Source: Bacillota bacterium (GTDB taxonomy: Bacteria; Bacillota; Clostridia; Christensenellales; Aristaeellaceae). From it: a stretch of DNA of 64,000 nucleotides. The notes under the pieces were generated by a model, which did not search any database, was not told the DNA's origin, and worked only from the letters and a program-made list of their open reading frames with translations. Positions 42,514 to 50,846 of the stretch are shown piece by piece (position 1 is the first letter of the stretch; each line of letters begins with the position of its first letter). Both the position numbers and the translations under genes were made by a program. The stretch lies in contig JAEYOW010000044.1 of NCBI GenBank assembly GCA_023411375.1, forward strand, positions 248,001 through 312,000, in the 5' to 3' direction.

Positions 42514-43455
42514 TTAACGCTCCCCCATAACCAGTCCGTCCGTCATGGGCAGGCCGAGCATGAGGTTCATGCATTGGATGGCCGCGCCGCTGGCTCCTTT
42601 ACCCAAGTTATCGAAGCGGGCGTAGGCAATCATGCGGTCGTCGTTGCCGGTGACGAACAGCTCCATGCCGTCCATGCCGGAGAGGCGGACGCTGTCGACG
42701 GCGGGCTCGGGGTTTTCGGGCAGCACGCGGACAAGCGGCTGGCCGTTAAAAAAGTCACGGTAGAGCTTACCCGTCTCCGCAAGGGAAAACGGCTTTGCCA
42801 GCATGCTTTGCTGCAAGGGAAGGGAGACGAGCATGCCGCTGAAAAAGTCGATGACGATGGGCTGGAACACGGGCGGGGCTTCAAGCCCACAGACGTGAAC
42901 AATTTCCGGCAGGTGCTTGTGCGCCTGCGAAACTGCATAGGGGCGCGGAGCGCGCATGGGAGCGGGAAGATCCGAGGCCTCATATTCGGCGATCATTTTT
43001 TTGCCGCCGCCGCTGTACCCGGTGAGCGAGGTAAGCGCCAGAGGCACGCCGGGTTTGAGCGCGCCGGCTGCCATGAGCGGTTTTAGAAGCGCGACGCAGC
43101 CGCCGGCATGGCAACCCGGCACGGCGACGCGGCCGCTATTCGCGATTGCGCGCGCCTGTGCGGGGGAAAGCTCCGCAAAGCCATAGGTAAAGCGCGGATC
43201 GGTACGATGCGCGGTGGAGGCGTCGATGACGCGGCCCGCGCCGTCTTCAAGCGCGTTTACCAGCTCACGGCTGGCGTCGTCCGGCAGGCAAAGGAAGGTG
43301 ATATCCGCTTTCCTGGCCATTGCCACGCGCGCGGACAGGCTCTTGCGCTCATCCCCGGGCAGGGTAAGGAGCGTCAGCTCCTTCCGCCCGGATAGCCGCT
43401 GTACGATGCGCAGGCCCGTAGTGCCCTGGTTGCCGTCAATAAAAACCGTTGCCAT
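42514..43455 (-). CDS. argC: N-acetyl-gamma-glutamyl-phosphate reductase, short (type 2) form
   Basis: Reduces acetylglutamyl phosphate to the semialdehyde with NADPH. The 313-residue length, the N-terminus TVFIDGNQGTTGLRI and the compact layout match the type 2 ArgC family, shorter than the 340-residue type 1 common in Firmicutes. The catalytic cysteine is in VAVPGCHAGG (about 115). It begins 3 bases after argG and ends 71 bases before argJ, inside the arginine operon. Confidence 0.93.
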   Translation of the reverse strand: MATVFIDGNQGTTGLRIVQRLSGRKELTLLTLPGDERKSLSARVAMARKADITFLCLPDDASRELVNALEDGAGRVIDASTAHRTDPRFTYGFAELSPAQARAIANSGRVAVPGCHAGGCVALLKPLMAAGALKPGVPLALTSLTGYSGGGKKMIAEYEASDLPAPMRAPRPYAVSQAHKHLPEIVHVCGLEAPPVFQPIVIDFFSGMLVSLPLQQSMLAKPFSLAETGKLYRDFFNGQPLVRVLPENPEPAVDSVRLSGMDGMELFVTGNDDRMIAYARFDNLGKGASGAAIQCMNLMLGLPMTDGLVMGER

Positions 43456-43458
43456 GGC

Positions 43459-44694
43459 TTACAGCTTGCCTTTAAGCAGCGTGGTCCGCGCGGCGATGGG
43501 CAGGCCGAACAGGTTGATGAAGCCCGCCGAATCCTTCTGGTCGTAAACATGATCCTCGCCGAAGGTAGCGATTTCCTCGCTGTAAAGGGAATAGGGAGAG
43601 GTTACGCCGGCGTTGATGAGATTGCCCTTATAGAGCTTCAGCTTTACCTCGCCGGTAACGGTCTTTTGCGTTTCGTTAACGAAGGCGGCGAGGGCCTCGC
43701 GCAGAGGGGTGAACCACTGGCCGAAGTAGACAAGCTCCGCGTAGCGGTTGGCGACAAGCTCCTTATAATGCTGGGTATCGCGGTCCAGGCAAAGGGTTTC
43801 CAGCACCTGATGCGCGCGGTAAAGGATGGTGCCGCCGGGGGTTTCGTATACGCCGCGGCTTTTCATGCCTACGAGGCGGTTTTCCACCAGGTCGCACAGG
43901 CCGACGCCGTTTTCGCCGCCGACCTTGTTGAGGTAGTCCATCATGGCGACGGGGGAGAGCTTCTGGCCGTCCACAGCCACGGGAACGCCCTTTTCAAAGG
44001 AAAGGGTGACGTAGGTGGGCTTGTCGGGCGCCATTTCAGGGCTAACGCTCATTTCAAGGAAGCCGGGTTTGTTGTACTGGGGCTCGTTTGCCGGGTCCTC
44101 AAGATCGAGGCCCTCGTGCGAGAGGTGCCAGAGGTTCTTATCCTTGGAATAGTTGGTTTCACGGTTGATTTTGAGAGGGATATGGTGCGCCTCGGCGTAG
44201 TCGATCTCCTCCTCGCGGCTTTTGATATCCCATTCGCGCCAGGGAGCGATGATGGCGAGTTCCGGCGCGAAGGCTTTGATGGTAAGCTCGAAGCGCACCT
44301 GATCGTTGCCCTTGCCGGTGCAGCCGTGGCAGATGGCGTCCGCCCCCTCCTGCTTGGCGATTTCCACGATGCGCTTGGCAATGATGGGGCGCGCGAAGCT
44401 GGTGCCAAGCAAATATTCGCCCTCATACACCGCTCCGGCCTGCATGGTGGGGTAGATATAATCGGTGATGAAGGATTCCTTCAAATCCTCAATATAGAGC
44501 TTGCTCGCGCCGGTCTTTAATGCCTTTTCCTCCAGCCCGTCAAGCTCCGTGCCCTGGCCCACGTCGCCGGAAACGGCGATGACCTCGCAGTTGTTGTAGT
44601 TCTCCTTGAGCCACGGAATAATGATGGACGTATCCAATCCGCCAGAATAAGCAAGAACCACCTTTTTAATATCCTTCTTGGCCTTGAGTGCCAT
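43459..44694 (-). CDS. argG: Argininosuccinate synthase
   Basis: Condenses citrulline and aspartate with ATP to argininosuccinate. 411 residues with the ATP pyrophosphatase P-loop AYSGGLDTS (about 15-23), GCTGKGNDQVRFE and the citrulline/aspartate region; normal length. The ATG at 44694 follows AAGGAGGAAGG. It is the first gene of the operon, directly downstream of the promoter and arginine-box-like sites at 44717-44756. argH, for the final lyase step, is not in this window. Confidence 0.97.
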   Translation of the reverse strand: MALKAKKDIKKVVLAYSGGLDTSIIIPWLKENYNNCEVIAVSGDVGQGTELDGLEEKALKTGASKLYIEDLKESFITDYIYPTMQAGAVYEGEYLLGTSFARPIIAKRIVEIAKQEGADAICHGCTGKGNDQVRFELTIKAFAPELAIIAPWREWDIKSREEEIDYAEAHHIPLKINRETNYSKDKNLWHLSHEGLDLEDPANEPQYNKPGFLEMSVSPEMAPDKPTYVTLSFEKGVPVAVDGQKLSPVAMMDYLNKVGGENGVGLCDLVENRLVGMKSRGVYETPGGTILYRAHQVLETLCLDRDTQHYKELVANRYAELVYFGQWFTPLREALAAFVNETQKTVTGEVKLKLYKGNLINAGVTSPYSLYSEEIATFGEDHVYDQKDSAGFINLFGLPIAARTTLLKGKL

Positions 44695-44716
44695 AAAACC
44701 TTCCTCCTTGTGAATG

Positions 44717-44744
44717 ATTATGCATGTATTATGCATAATATGCA
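44717..44744. promoter_or_regulatory. ArgR/AhrC-type arginine boxes of the arg operon
   Basis: Two overlapping palindromes: TGCATAATATGCA at 44732-44744 and ATTATGCATGTATTATGCAT at 44717-44736. Together they cover the -10 box and spacer of the promoter. The TGCAT...ATGCA pattern resembles arginine boxes, so arginine-dependent repression is likely. Confidence 0.6.
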
Positions 44745-44756
44745 AGGAGTTGTCAA
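44728..44756 (-). promoter_or_regulatory. Promoter of the arg operon
   Basis: On the minus strand: TTGACA (plus 44751-44756), 17-base spacer, CATAAT (plus 44728-44733), about 34 bases before argG. Confidence 0.7.
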
Positions 44757-44791
44757 GGGGGTATAGAAAGTTTTTTCGAAAAAGAGTTAAA

Positions 44792-45451
44792 TTAGCGAGA
44801 GGCGGAAAAAGAGGGCAGGCTGTGCCGGTCGTACCCCATTTTCAACAGGGCTTCCATAGCGCGGATAACCTCCGCGGGCACCGTCTGCGGGGTGATATAG
44901 CCCCTGCCGGGATACTCAATGAGCCGCTGAAGATCGCCCACAAGGGTGTTGAGAAGCAAATCCCAGCCGATGGCATCATTGGCGTAGTCTTCATACGCGA
45001 TGGGAGGAGAAGTAACAATGGCCTTTGCATCGGGAAGCTGCTTTTGAAAGGTCGCGAGGCTGCGCCTTTCCATAAAGGGCTTTTGCACCAGTAGCCAGCT
45101 CTGGGGCCGCACGTCCAGCGTTTGAAGCAGCCGGAGGGTAAACGAAACGTTTTCGCCGGTGTTGGCAGCCCGGTTTTCAACGATGATTTTCCCTGAAGGA
45201 ACGCCCTGCTCCATGGCGCGCTCCGCGAACAGCTCCGCCTCGGGCTTTGAAAAGACGTTTCGCGTAAAGTTGCCATACCCGCCGGAAAAAATAAGGAATT
45301 CGCCATAACCGTCACCATACAGGCGGGCTGCGTAGTCCGCCACGCGCAGATCGTTGCTGCATAGCACAAAAATACAATCGCATTTTTGCGGCGGCATATG
45401 CATCAGCATATAGTCCCAGATTGTTTTGGCAAAGGCATCGGCGGACGGCAT
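44792..45451 (-). CDS. YdcF/SanA-like DUF218 protein
   Basis: A 219-residue protein of the DUF218 family, whose members bind nucleotides or act on envelope lipids and whose role is poorly known. Key features: CDCIFVLCSNDLRVADYAARLY, the strand/loop LIFSGGYGNF, acidic EAELFAERAMEQGV, and VENRAANTGENVSFTLRLL with the family NT-E motif. No signal peptide or membrane helix, so it is of the cytoplasmic YdcF sort. The ATG at 45451 has GAAGGGA upstream. Confidence 0.85.
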   Translation of the reverse strand: MPSADAFAKTIWDYMLMHMPPQKCDCIFVLCSNDLRVADYAARLYGDGYGEFLIFSGGYGNFTRNVFSKPEAELFAERAMEQGVPSGKIIVENRAANTGENVSFTLRLLQTLDVRPQSWLLVQKPFMERRSLATFQKQLPDAKAIVTSPPIAYEDYANDAIGWDLLLNTLVGDLQRLIEYPGRGYITPQTVPAEVIRAMEALLKMGYDRHSLPSFSASR

Positions 45452-45570
45452 ACGATCCCTTCTTTCATAGAGAATGGACGTTGTGGAGCGTACTGAGGTT
45501 TCAGTATAGCAAAACGCCGCAAAAAAGCAAGCCTTGAGCCTGCCGGAGGCGATGCGGGGCATAAGGGCAA

Positions 45571-45599
45571 TTGTCAAAATTCGCCATGCGTGCTATGAT
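45571..45599 (+). promoter_or_regulatory. Promoter of the ferritin-VIT gene
   Basis: TTGTCA (45571-45576), 17-base spacer, TATGAT (45594-45599) with an extended TGC, 44 bases before the start codon. Confidence 0.55.
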
Positions 45600-45642
45600 A
45601 ACGAAAACACAAGCATTGAAAGATACAAAGGAGGCCGCTTTG

Positions 45643-46533
45643 ATGCATACCGCCGCAGCCCTTACCCCGGAGCTTATGAACACCGTACGCAAGGCGCAAA
45701 TCGACGAAGAAACCGGGGCTGTTTTATACGCTTACATGGCAAAACGGGAAAAGAACCCCGAAAACAGGCGGCTGCTGGAGCAGATGGCGCGGGACGAGGC
45801 CATGCACGCCGCCGTGTGGAAAAATGTGACGCGCGAGGAGCTGAGGCCCAAGCGGGTTATGATCATGTGGCGCAAGCTGCTTACGGTTGTGATGGGCTTT
45901 ACATTTGTAGTTAAACGTATGCAAAGGGACGAGCAGCTCACCCAGCGAAGCTACAGCCAGTTGCGGGAGCGGCTTGCACAGGCCGCCGCGCTGCTTGAGG
46001 ATGAGCGCAGCCATGAAAAAACGCTGTACGGTATGCTGGACGAAGAGCGGCTGCACTATGTGGGCGCGATGGTGCTGGGGCTTAACGACGCGCTGGTGGA
46101 GCTGACCGGCGCGATCGCGGGCGTTACCTTTGCACTGGCCAACACTCGGCTGGTGGCGCTGACGGGGATTATCACCGGGATATCCGCCACGCTTTCCATG
46201 GCGGCGTCCAACTACCTGGCCGAGCGCGCGGACGGCAACCCCAACGCCCTCAAATCCAGCGCGTATACGGGCGTGGCATATCTGGTGACGGTTGCGCTGC
46301 TGGTGCTTCCCTATCTGCTGTTTCCCGGCGAAATGTATGTCGCCGCTTTTGCGGTGATGATTGCGACGGTTATCCTGATCATTCTGTTTTTTAACTATTA
46401 CCTTTCTGTCGCCAAGGAGGAGCCTTTCCTGCGCAGGTTTGGAGAGATGGCCGTTATTTCGCTGTCTGTGGCGGCGGTTTCGTTTGTAATTGGGCTTTTG
46501 GCGAAGGAGCTTTTGGGAATTGACGTGATGTGA
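45643..46533 (+). CDS. Ferritin-like domain fused to VIT1/CCC1 transporter
   Basis: A 296-residue membrane protein predicted to export iron or manganese. Residues about 10-135 form a rubrerythrin-like four-helix domain with the metal-ligand glutamates in DEETGAVLYAYMAKRE, MARDEAMHAAVW and EDERSHEKTLYGMLDEE; residues about 140-296 have five membrane helices of the VIT1/CCC1 family (GLNDALVELTGAIAGVTFAL, MAASNYLAERADG). The fusion is the known Er-VIT/membrane-bound-ferritin type, in which the soluble domain captures the ion. ATG 45643 has AAAGGAGG upstream and ends a GC-rich operon of one gene. Confidence 0.88.
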   Translation: MHTAAALTPELMNTVRKAQIDEETGAVLYAYMAKREKNPENRRLLEQMARDEAMHAAVWKNVTREELRPKRVMIMWRKLLTVVMGFTFVVKRMQRDEQLTQRSYSQLRERLAQAAALLEDERSHEKTLYGMLDEERLHYVGAMVLGLNDALVELTGAIAGVTFALANTRLVALTGIITGISATLSMAASNYLAERADGNPNALKSSAYTGVAYLVTVALLVLPYLLFPGEMYVAAFAVMIATVILIILFFNYYLSVAKEEPFLRRFGEMAVISLSVAAVSFVIGLLAKELLGIDVM

Positions 46534-46547
46534 TGCTTCAATAAAAT

Positions 46548-46602
46548 AACAGCCCGTGAGAAGAAACGGCGTAGAGGGCCGTGCATCTCGCGGGCTGTTT
46601 TT
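46548..46602 (+). terminator. Terminator of the ferritin-VIT gene
   Basis: Long stem AACAGCCCGTGAGA (46548-46561) with TCTCGCGGGCTGTT (46586-46599), a GGC/GCC inner stem, and a following T run. Confidence 0.8.
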
Positions 46603-46668
46603 GATGGAACGGGTTTGAATACTTTGAACCGTAGAAATTGGGTCCTGCCGCTTGGCATGGCTCCATCG

Positions 46669-47457
46669 CTACCCCGCCAGCAACCCAAGCAGATTATCCC
46701 CTTCAATCCGCCGCTTGGCGTTGCCGGATAATCCGACTGTTACCGCGCGCAGTGGAGGAATCCATAACCCCTCGGCCTCATAGCTTTCCGACATGTCCAC
46801 GCCCAGCACAAAGCGTTCGCTTTTGCGCTCCAGCAGGGATTGCCAACCGGACTCGAGAAGATAGATGGGCGAAATTTTCCAGTGGGAGAGATCAAAATAG
46901 AGGTTGGGAAATTGATCAAGCTTGCTCTCCGCCCAGACGACGGCACGGGGCGAGCCGCCGTATTCGCCCAGAAAATCATAGCCAATGTGGGCCCAGATAA
47001 AGCGCGTGTTTGGGCATTGGACAAGCATGTTTTCCGCTTGCGCCTCAAACGGAGGGTCGGCGTGGAAAAGCACGGGAAGCCCATACCGTCCAACCTCCTG
47101 AAAGGCAGCGAGCGCGGGCGCGTCGTCCATGCGCCGCCCGTCAAAGGCGGCGCGGTGAATGGGCGAATGACCGAGCAAAATTTCTCCCATGCCCGAAAAG
47201 CATTTGCATGCCTGCCGGATATAGTCCAACGCGTCAGGCGCGAAAAAATCAACGTCGCAGAAAAACGGAATGATTTTGCCAGGATGCCGGTTTGCAAGCT
47301 CAAGGATGAAGGCGTCCTGAGCGTGCGGGCCGGGCAGAAGCCGCATGCCCTGATAGCCGAACAGCACGGCGCGCTCTATCTGGTCGCGCTCCATCTCGCG
47401 CAGCATGGCGGCCTCGTCGGCCTTGCCAAACATGAAATGGCGGTGGCAGTCAATCAT
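46669..47457 (-). CDS. Amidohydrolase family protein
   Basis: A 262-residue TIM-barrel hydrolase with the complete first-strand metal motif MIDCHRHFMFG (HxH at residues 5-7), further metal or catalytic residues in VLFHADPP and FIWAHIGYD, and a final GVDMSES aspartate. It resembles the amidohydrolase-2 (PF04909) class acting on small ring compounds or sugars' lactones. The ATG at 47457 overlaps the end of the carboxypeptidase-like gene by 8 bases; it is the last gene of the transport operon. Substrate unknown. Confidence 0.8.
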   Translation of the reverse strand: MIDCHRHFMFGKADEAAMLREMERDQIERAVLFGYQGMRLLPGPHAQDAFILELANRHPGKIIPFFCDVDFFAPDALDYIRQACKCFSGMGEILLGHSPIHRAAFDGRRMDDAPALAAFQEVGRYGLPVLFHADPPFEAQAENMLVQCPNTRFIWAHIGYDFLGEYGGSPRAVVWAESKLDQFPNLYFDLSHWKISPIYLLESGWQSLLERKSERFVLGVDMSESYEAEGLWIPPLRAVTVGLSGNAKRRIEGDNLLGLLAG

Positions 47458-49024
47458 GCCGCGGAACCTCCACGCACAGGTCGGCAGGGAGATCCTCCGC
47501 AATGAGGGAAACAGCCCAGGAACAAACCTCCGACGGCGGCGGGGGCATGTTCAAAACCGCCTCCCCGGTAAAGGCGAGGGCTTCCTCGCGCGTACGCCGG
47601 ACCAACAGGCCGTTTTCAAAGAAGGAAAAATAGGCTTTGAGCTTGCATTCGCCCCGGGCGCGCAGCCCGACGGCGCGCATGTCCTGCGGGAGATAGGAAT
47701 ATAGCGCAGAGGTTACCCAGGCAAAGTTCTGCTGCGCCTGCGGCATAAGCGTCAGGCTATCCCCGTGATCATCAAGCTGCATGGCGACGGTCCTGCGCGT
47801 GGTTTTCCAGCGGCCGAGCACGGGCGGAAGCGCCCAGGCCGGAATGCGCGACTCGTCCGGGGGATTTTGTCCATATGTATCATCCAGCGCGAAGGGGACG
47901 AGCGCTTCGGCGAGCAGCGCGCCCATTTCGCGCCAGGTTTGCCGGGTAAGCGGACGCAGCTCGCCGTCCCGGTGGTAGGAAAGCTCAAAGCAGTTGAACG
48001 GGCAGCGCCAGCGGGCGAGATAATACGCGCCAATCAGGTTGGAATCGTTCACGCCGCCCCAGTTGAGCACCTCCGTGTCCACATCGCCCAGATGGAAGGA
48101 TACCTTGCCGCGGCAGCGGTCCTCAAAGGCGATGCCCAAATTCCAGGTTTGCCGCCACAGCTCGCTGCCGCGAGGGTAGGAGGTGGACGGAGGCATGTAC
48201 GACGCGCCGCCGGGCTGGGGCGCGTGCAAATCCAGCCCCCACACAGGGCGGAAGCGGGCGGCCAAGCGTTCAAGCTCTGCTTGCACCAGGCGGATCTCGG
48301 GGTGATAGGGATTCAGCTTCCAATCCCGGTTAAAATCGGCGGGAAAGCGGTCCTTTCCGTAACGTCCCTCCTCCACGCTATCCAGATCGAGGATTGGGAA
48401 GACGCAAAACAGCGTGGTTTCTAAAAGCCCGGCCATATCCGGCTGCGTCAGGCGGCTTAGAAGCCCCTCCAGCGCGTAGGAGCCGCTGACCTCGCCGGCG
48501 TGCTGGCGTGCGGAGAGCACAACCATGCGGCGAACGGAGGGCAAATCCGGACGCCCAAGCAGCAGGCGCGGGAAATCGCGCCCTTCCATGGTTTTTCCAA
48601 GAACGTCCGTGTGGATAAGCTCCGCCGGAAGGGTACGGACAAAGCGCTCCCAGTCGCTGAACTGGTAAGGGAAGCAAAAGGCGACGAAGCATTCGTCCGT
48701 GCGGGGCGTGATGGCAAAGGAGAAGTAGAGCGGGTCTTGGGAATAAACGATGCCGTCCTCATCCACGCGCTGCCAGTCGCCGTCATGCTCGCGAAACACT
48801 GGGATAACCGGAGCGTAGCCCCGGGATTCAAACACGCCCAGCACGCGCTCCAGACCCGTCTGGCGAAGCGTCAGCCGCCTTCCCGCCGCCCCCCTGACGC
48901 GGAATGCGTACCACAGGCTTTGCGGGCTTTCGTCCATAGGCGCTTCAAACTGGATAACGTCCGGCGCGGGAAAACGGACGCGGTCAACGCCGCCGCCGGG
49001 AAAATGAGCGTCGATATGCAGCAT
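47450..49024 (-). CDS. M14-family zinc carboxypeptidase-like protein
   Basis: A 524-residue protein with an N-terminal beta domain (about 1-130) and a zinc carboxypeptidase domain of the M14 cytosolic type. The zinc site is SARQHAGEVSG (H and E near 173-176) with the third ligand in VWGLDLHAPQ (about 265); a candidate catalytic glutamate lies in NCFELSYHRDGEL (about 346). A C-terminal beta domain (about 390-524) follows. ATG 49024 has AAAGGAAG upstream. No signal peptide, so it works in the cytoplasm. In a sugar-transport operon it may deacylate or deamidate an imported conjugate rather than a peptide; that is inference. Confidence 0.78.
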   Translation of the reverse strand: MLHIDAHFPGGGVDRVRFPAPDVIQFEAPMDESPQSLWYAFRVRGAAGRRLTLRQTGLERVLGVFESRGYAPVIPVFREHDGDWQRVDEDGIVYSQDPLYFSFAITPRTDECFVAFCFPYQFSDWERFVRTLPAELIHTDVLGKTMEGRDFPRLLLGRPDLPSVRRMVVLSARQHAGEVSGSYALEGLLSRLTQPDMAGLLETTLFCVFPILDLDSVEEGRYGKDRFPADFNRDWKLNPYHPEIRLVQAELERLAARFRPVWGLDLHAPQPGGASYMPPSTSYPRGSELWRQTWNLGIAFEDRCRGKVSFHLGDVDTEVLNWGGVNDSNLIGAYYLARWRCPFNCFELSYHRDGELRPLTRQTWREMGALLAEALVPFALDDTYGQNPPDESRIPAWALPPVLGRWKTTRRTVAMQLDDHGDSLTLMPQAQQNFAWVTSALYSYLPQDMRAVGLRARGECKLKAYFSFFENGLLVRRTREEALAFTGEAVLNMPPPPSEVCSWAVSLIAEDLPADLCVEVPRHD

Positions 49025-49047
49025 ACCATGACTTCCTTTCTGAGAGA

Positions 49048-49875
49048 TCAGCCCTTGACGGCGCCCGCCGTCATGCCCTGGATAAAAAAGCGTTGCAGGA
49101 AAATAAACATCAGCGTAACGGGCACCGATACCGTGATGGAGGCAGCCATCATGTTGGCCCAGTTGTTGGTAAATTCGCCCATGTAGGTCATGACCAGGCC
49201 GGGCGCGAGCGTGCGCTTGGCCGTGGAGGTCACCAGCGTGAGCGAATACAGCAGGTCGTTCCAGCTCCATACAAAGCCGTAGATCGCGACGGAGATCATG
49301 CCGGGCAGGGCAAGCGGAAGCACAATTTTAAACAGCGTCGTCCCGTGGCCCGCGCCGTCGATGCGCGCGGATTCCAGAAGTGCGGTGGGAATCTGGTCGA
49401 AATAGTTTTTCAGCGTCCAGGAGCCTACGGGCAATGTGAAGGTAATATAGGATAATACCAGCGAAAGATAGCTATCCAGCAGGCCGACGGTCTTCATGAC
49501 CATATAGATGGTTAACAGAAGAATGGCGTGCGGGAAGGCCTGGGCCATCATGACCAGCGCCATCGCGGATTTGCGGCCCCGGTAGCGGAATTTGGAAAAG
49601 CTGTACCCGGCCATGGCGGACACGGTCGTGGCCAGCAGGCTGCTTAACAGCGATACAAACAGGCTGTTGCCCAGATAGCGAAGAATGCGTTCGTCCGACA
49701 GGACGTTTTTGAAGTTATCCAGCGTAAACGAGGTAAAAAACGAGAGAGTGAAGGTTTCGCTGGCGGGCTTTAGCGCAGTGTTAATCATCCAAAGAAGGGG
49801 AAGAAACACGAAGCCCCCGATTAAAGCCATGGATACGCCGATCAGAATGCGGTAGGGAATCGTTTTTTTAAACAT
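49048..49875 (-). CDS. Carbohydrate ABC transporter permease, MalG type
   Basis: Inner-membrane permease (275 residues, six helices) of a binding-protein-dependent sugar-type importer. The EAA loop ALLESARIDGAGHGTTLFKI (about 165-185) and the C-terminal FFIQGMTAGAVKG are typical of the MalG/UgpE class. It follows the partner permease after 11 bases. The ATPase subunit is not in this cluster; such systems commonly share an MsmK-like ATPase encoded elsewhere. Confidence 0.94.
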   Translation of the reverse strand: MFKKTIPYRILIGVSMALIGGFVFLPLLWMINTALKPASETFTLSFFTSFTLDNFKNVLSDERILRYLGNSLFVSLLSSLLATTVSAMAGYSFSKFRYRGRKSAMALVMMAQAFPHAILLLTIYMVMKTVGLLDSYLSLVLSYITFTLPVGSWTLKNYFDQIPTALLESARIDGAGHGTTLFKIVLPLALPGMISVAIYGFVWSWNDLLYSLTLVTSTAKRTLAPGLVMTYMGEFTNNWANMMAASITVSVPVTLMFIFLQRFFIQGMTAGAVKG

Positions 49876-49886
49876 GTCGCCGCCTC

Positions 49887-50783
49887 CTAATCCACATCGC
49901 GCATATTGGAGCGGATGTAGAGATAGCTGAAAACGCTGAGCAGAAGCACCCAGATCACGCCCACGGAGGCCGCCAGGCCGAGCTTCCAGTTTTTAAACGC
50001 GTTACGGTAGACCTCCACCGCAAGCGTGGTGGTCGCGCGCGCGGGTCCGCCCTCGGTCATGACCCAGAACAGGTCGAAATGCTGAAGCGCACCGATAGTG
50101 CTGAGAATTAAAATCAGGCTGATCACGGGCTTAAGCTCCGGCAACACGATATTGCGAAAAACCTGCCAATTGTTGGCGCCGTCGATATTGGCGGCCTCCA
50201 CCAGCTCGGTGGAGATGCCTTGAAGCCCGCCGGTGATAAAGGCCATGTTCCAAGGCAAAAGCTGCCAGGTGCGGGCCAGGATGATGACAAGCATAGCGGT
50301 GCTTGACTGGCCAAGCCAGTTTACATTTTCATCAATCAGATTCATGGAGCGCAGCAGGCCGTTTAACACGCCGTACTCGCCGTTGAAAATCCACATCCAC
50401 AGAAAGCCGATCGCCGTGCTGGGAATAATCCAGTCGATCAGCGTAAGGCCGCGAAGGAACTCGGAAAGCCGGAACTTCTCGTTGAGGACGATCGCCCAGA
50501 TAAAGCCCAGCACAAAGGGCAGCGCAACGCTGCCGACAACAAATACGAGCGTATTTTTGAAAACGCCGGCGAAATTGGGATCGCTGAAAATGGTCTGGAA
50601 ATTTTTGAAACCGACGAACTTATACGTCTGGCTCAGCATGCTGCGGTCCGTAAAGCTCATCAGCAGGGAGTTTAGAAACGGATAGACGATAACCAGCAGG
50701 AACGCGGTAAGCGCCGGGAATAACAGAAGATAGGCGAAAGTTTTGTCGGACAAGCCCTTTCCGGACGGCCTGTGGTTCCTCAT
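49887..50783 (-). CDS. Carbohydrate ABC transporter permease, MalF type
   Basis: Partner permease of 298 residues with six membrane helices and the EAA loop LVEAANIDGANNWQVFRNIV (about 195-215). The ATG at 50783 (MRNHRPSGKG) has AAGGAGG upstream; the longer frame starts inside the leader. It lies between the binding-protein gene and the MalG-type permease gene. Confidence 0.94.
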   Translation of the reverse strand: MRNHRPSGKGLSDKTFAYLLLFPALTAFLLVIVYPFLNSLLMSFTDRSMLSQTYKFVGFKNFQTIFSDPNFAGVFKNTLVFVVGSVALPFVLGFIWAIVLNEKFRLSEFLRGLTLIDWIIPSTAIGFLWMWIFNGEYGVLNGLLRSMNLIDENVNWLGQSSTAMLVIILARTWQLLPWNMAFITGGLQGISTELVEAANIDGANNWQVFRNIVLPELKPVISLILILSTIGALQHFDLFWVMTEGGPARATTTLAVEVYRNAFKNWKLGLAASVGVIWVLLLSVFSYLYIRSNMRDVD

Positions 50784-50846
50784 GCGAAATCCTCCTTGGA
50801 AGAGCGGGGCTGCCGCGTAACGGCAGCCCCGCGAAATCAAGCCGCT

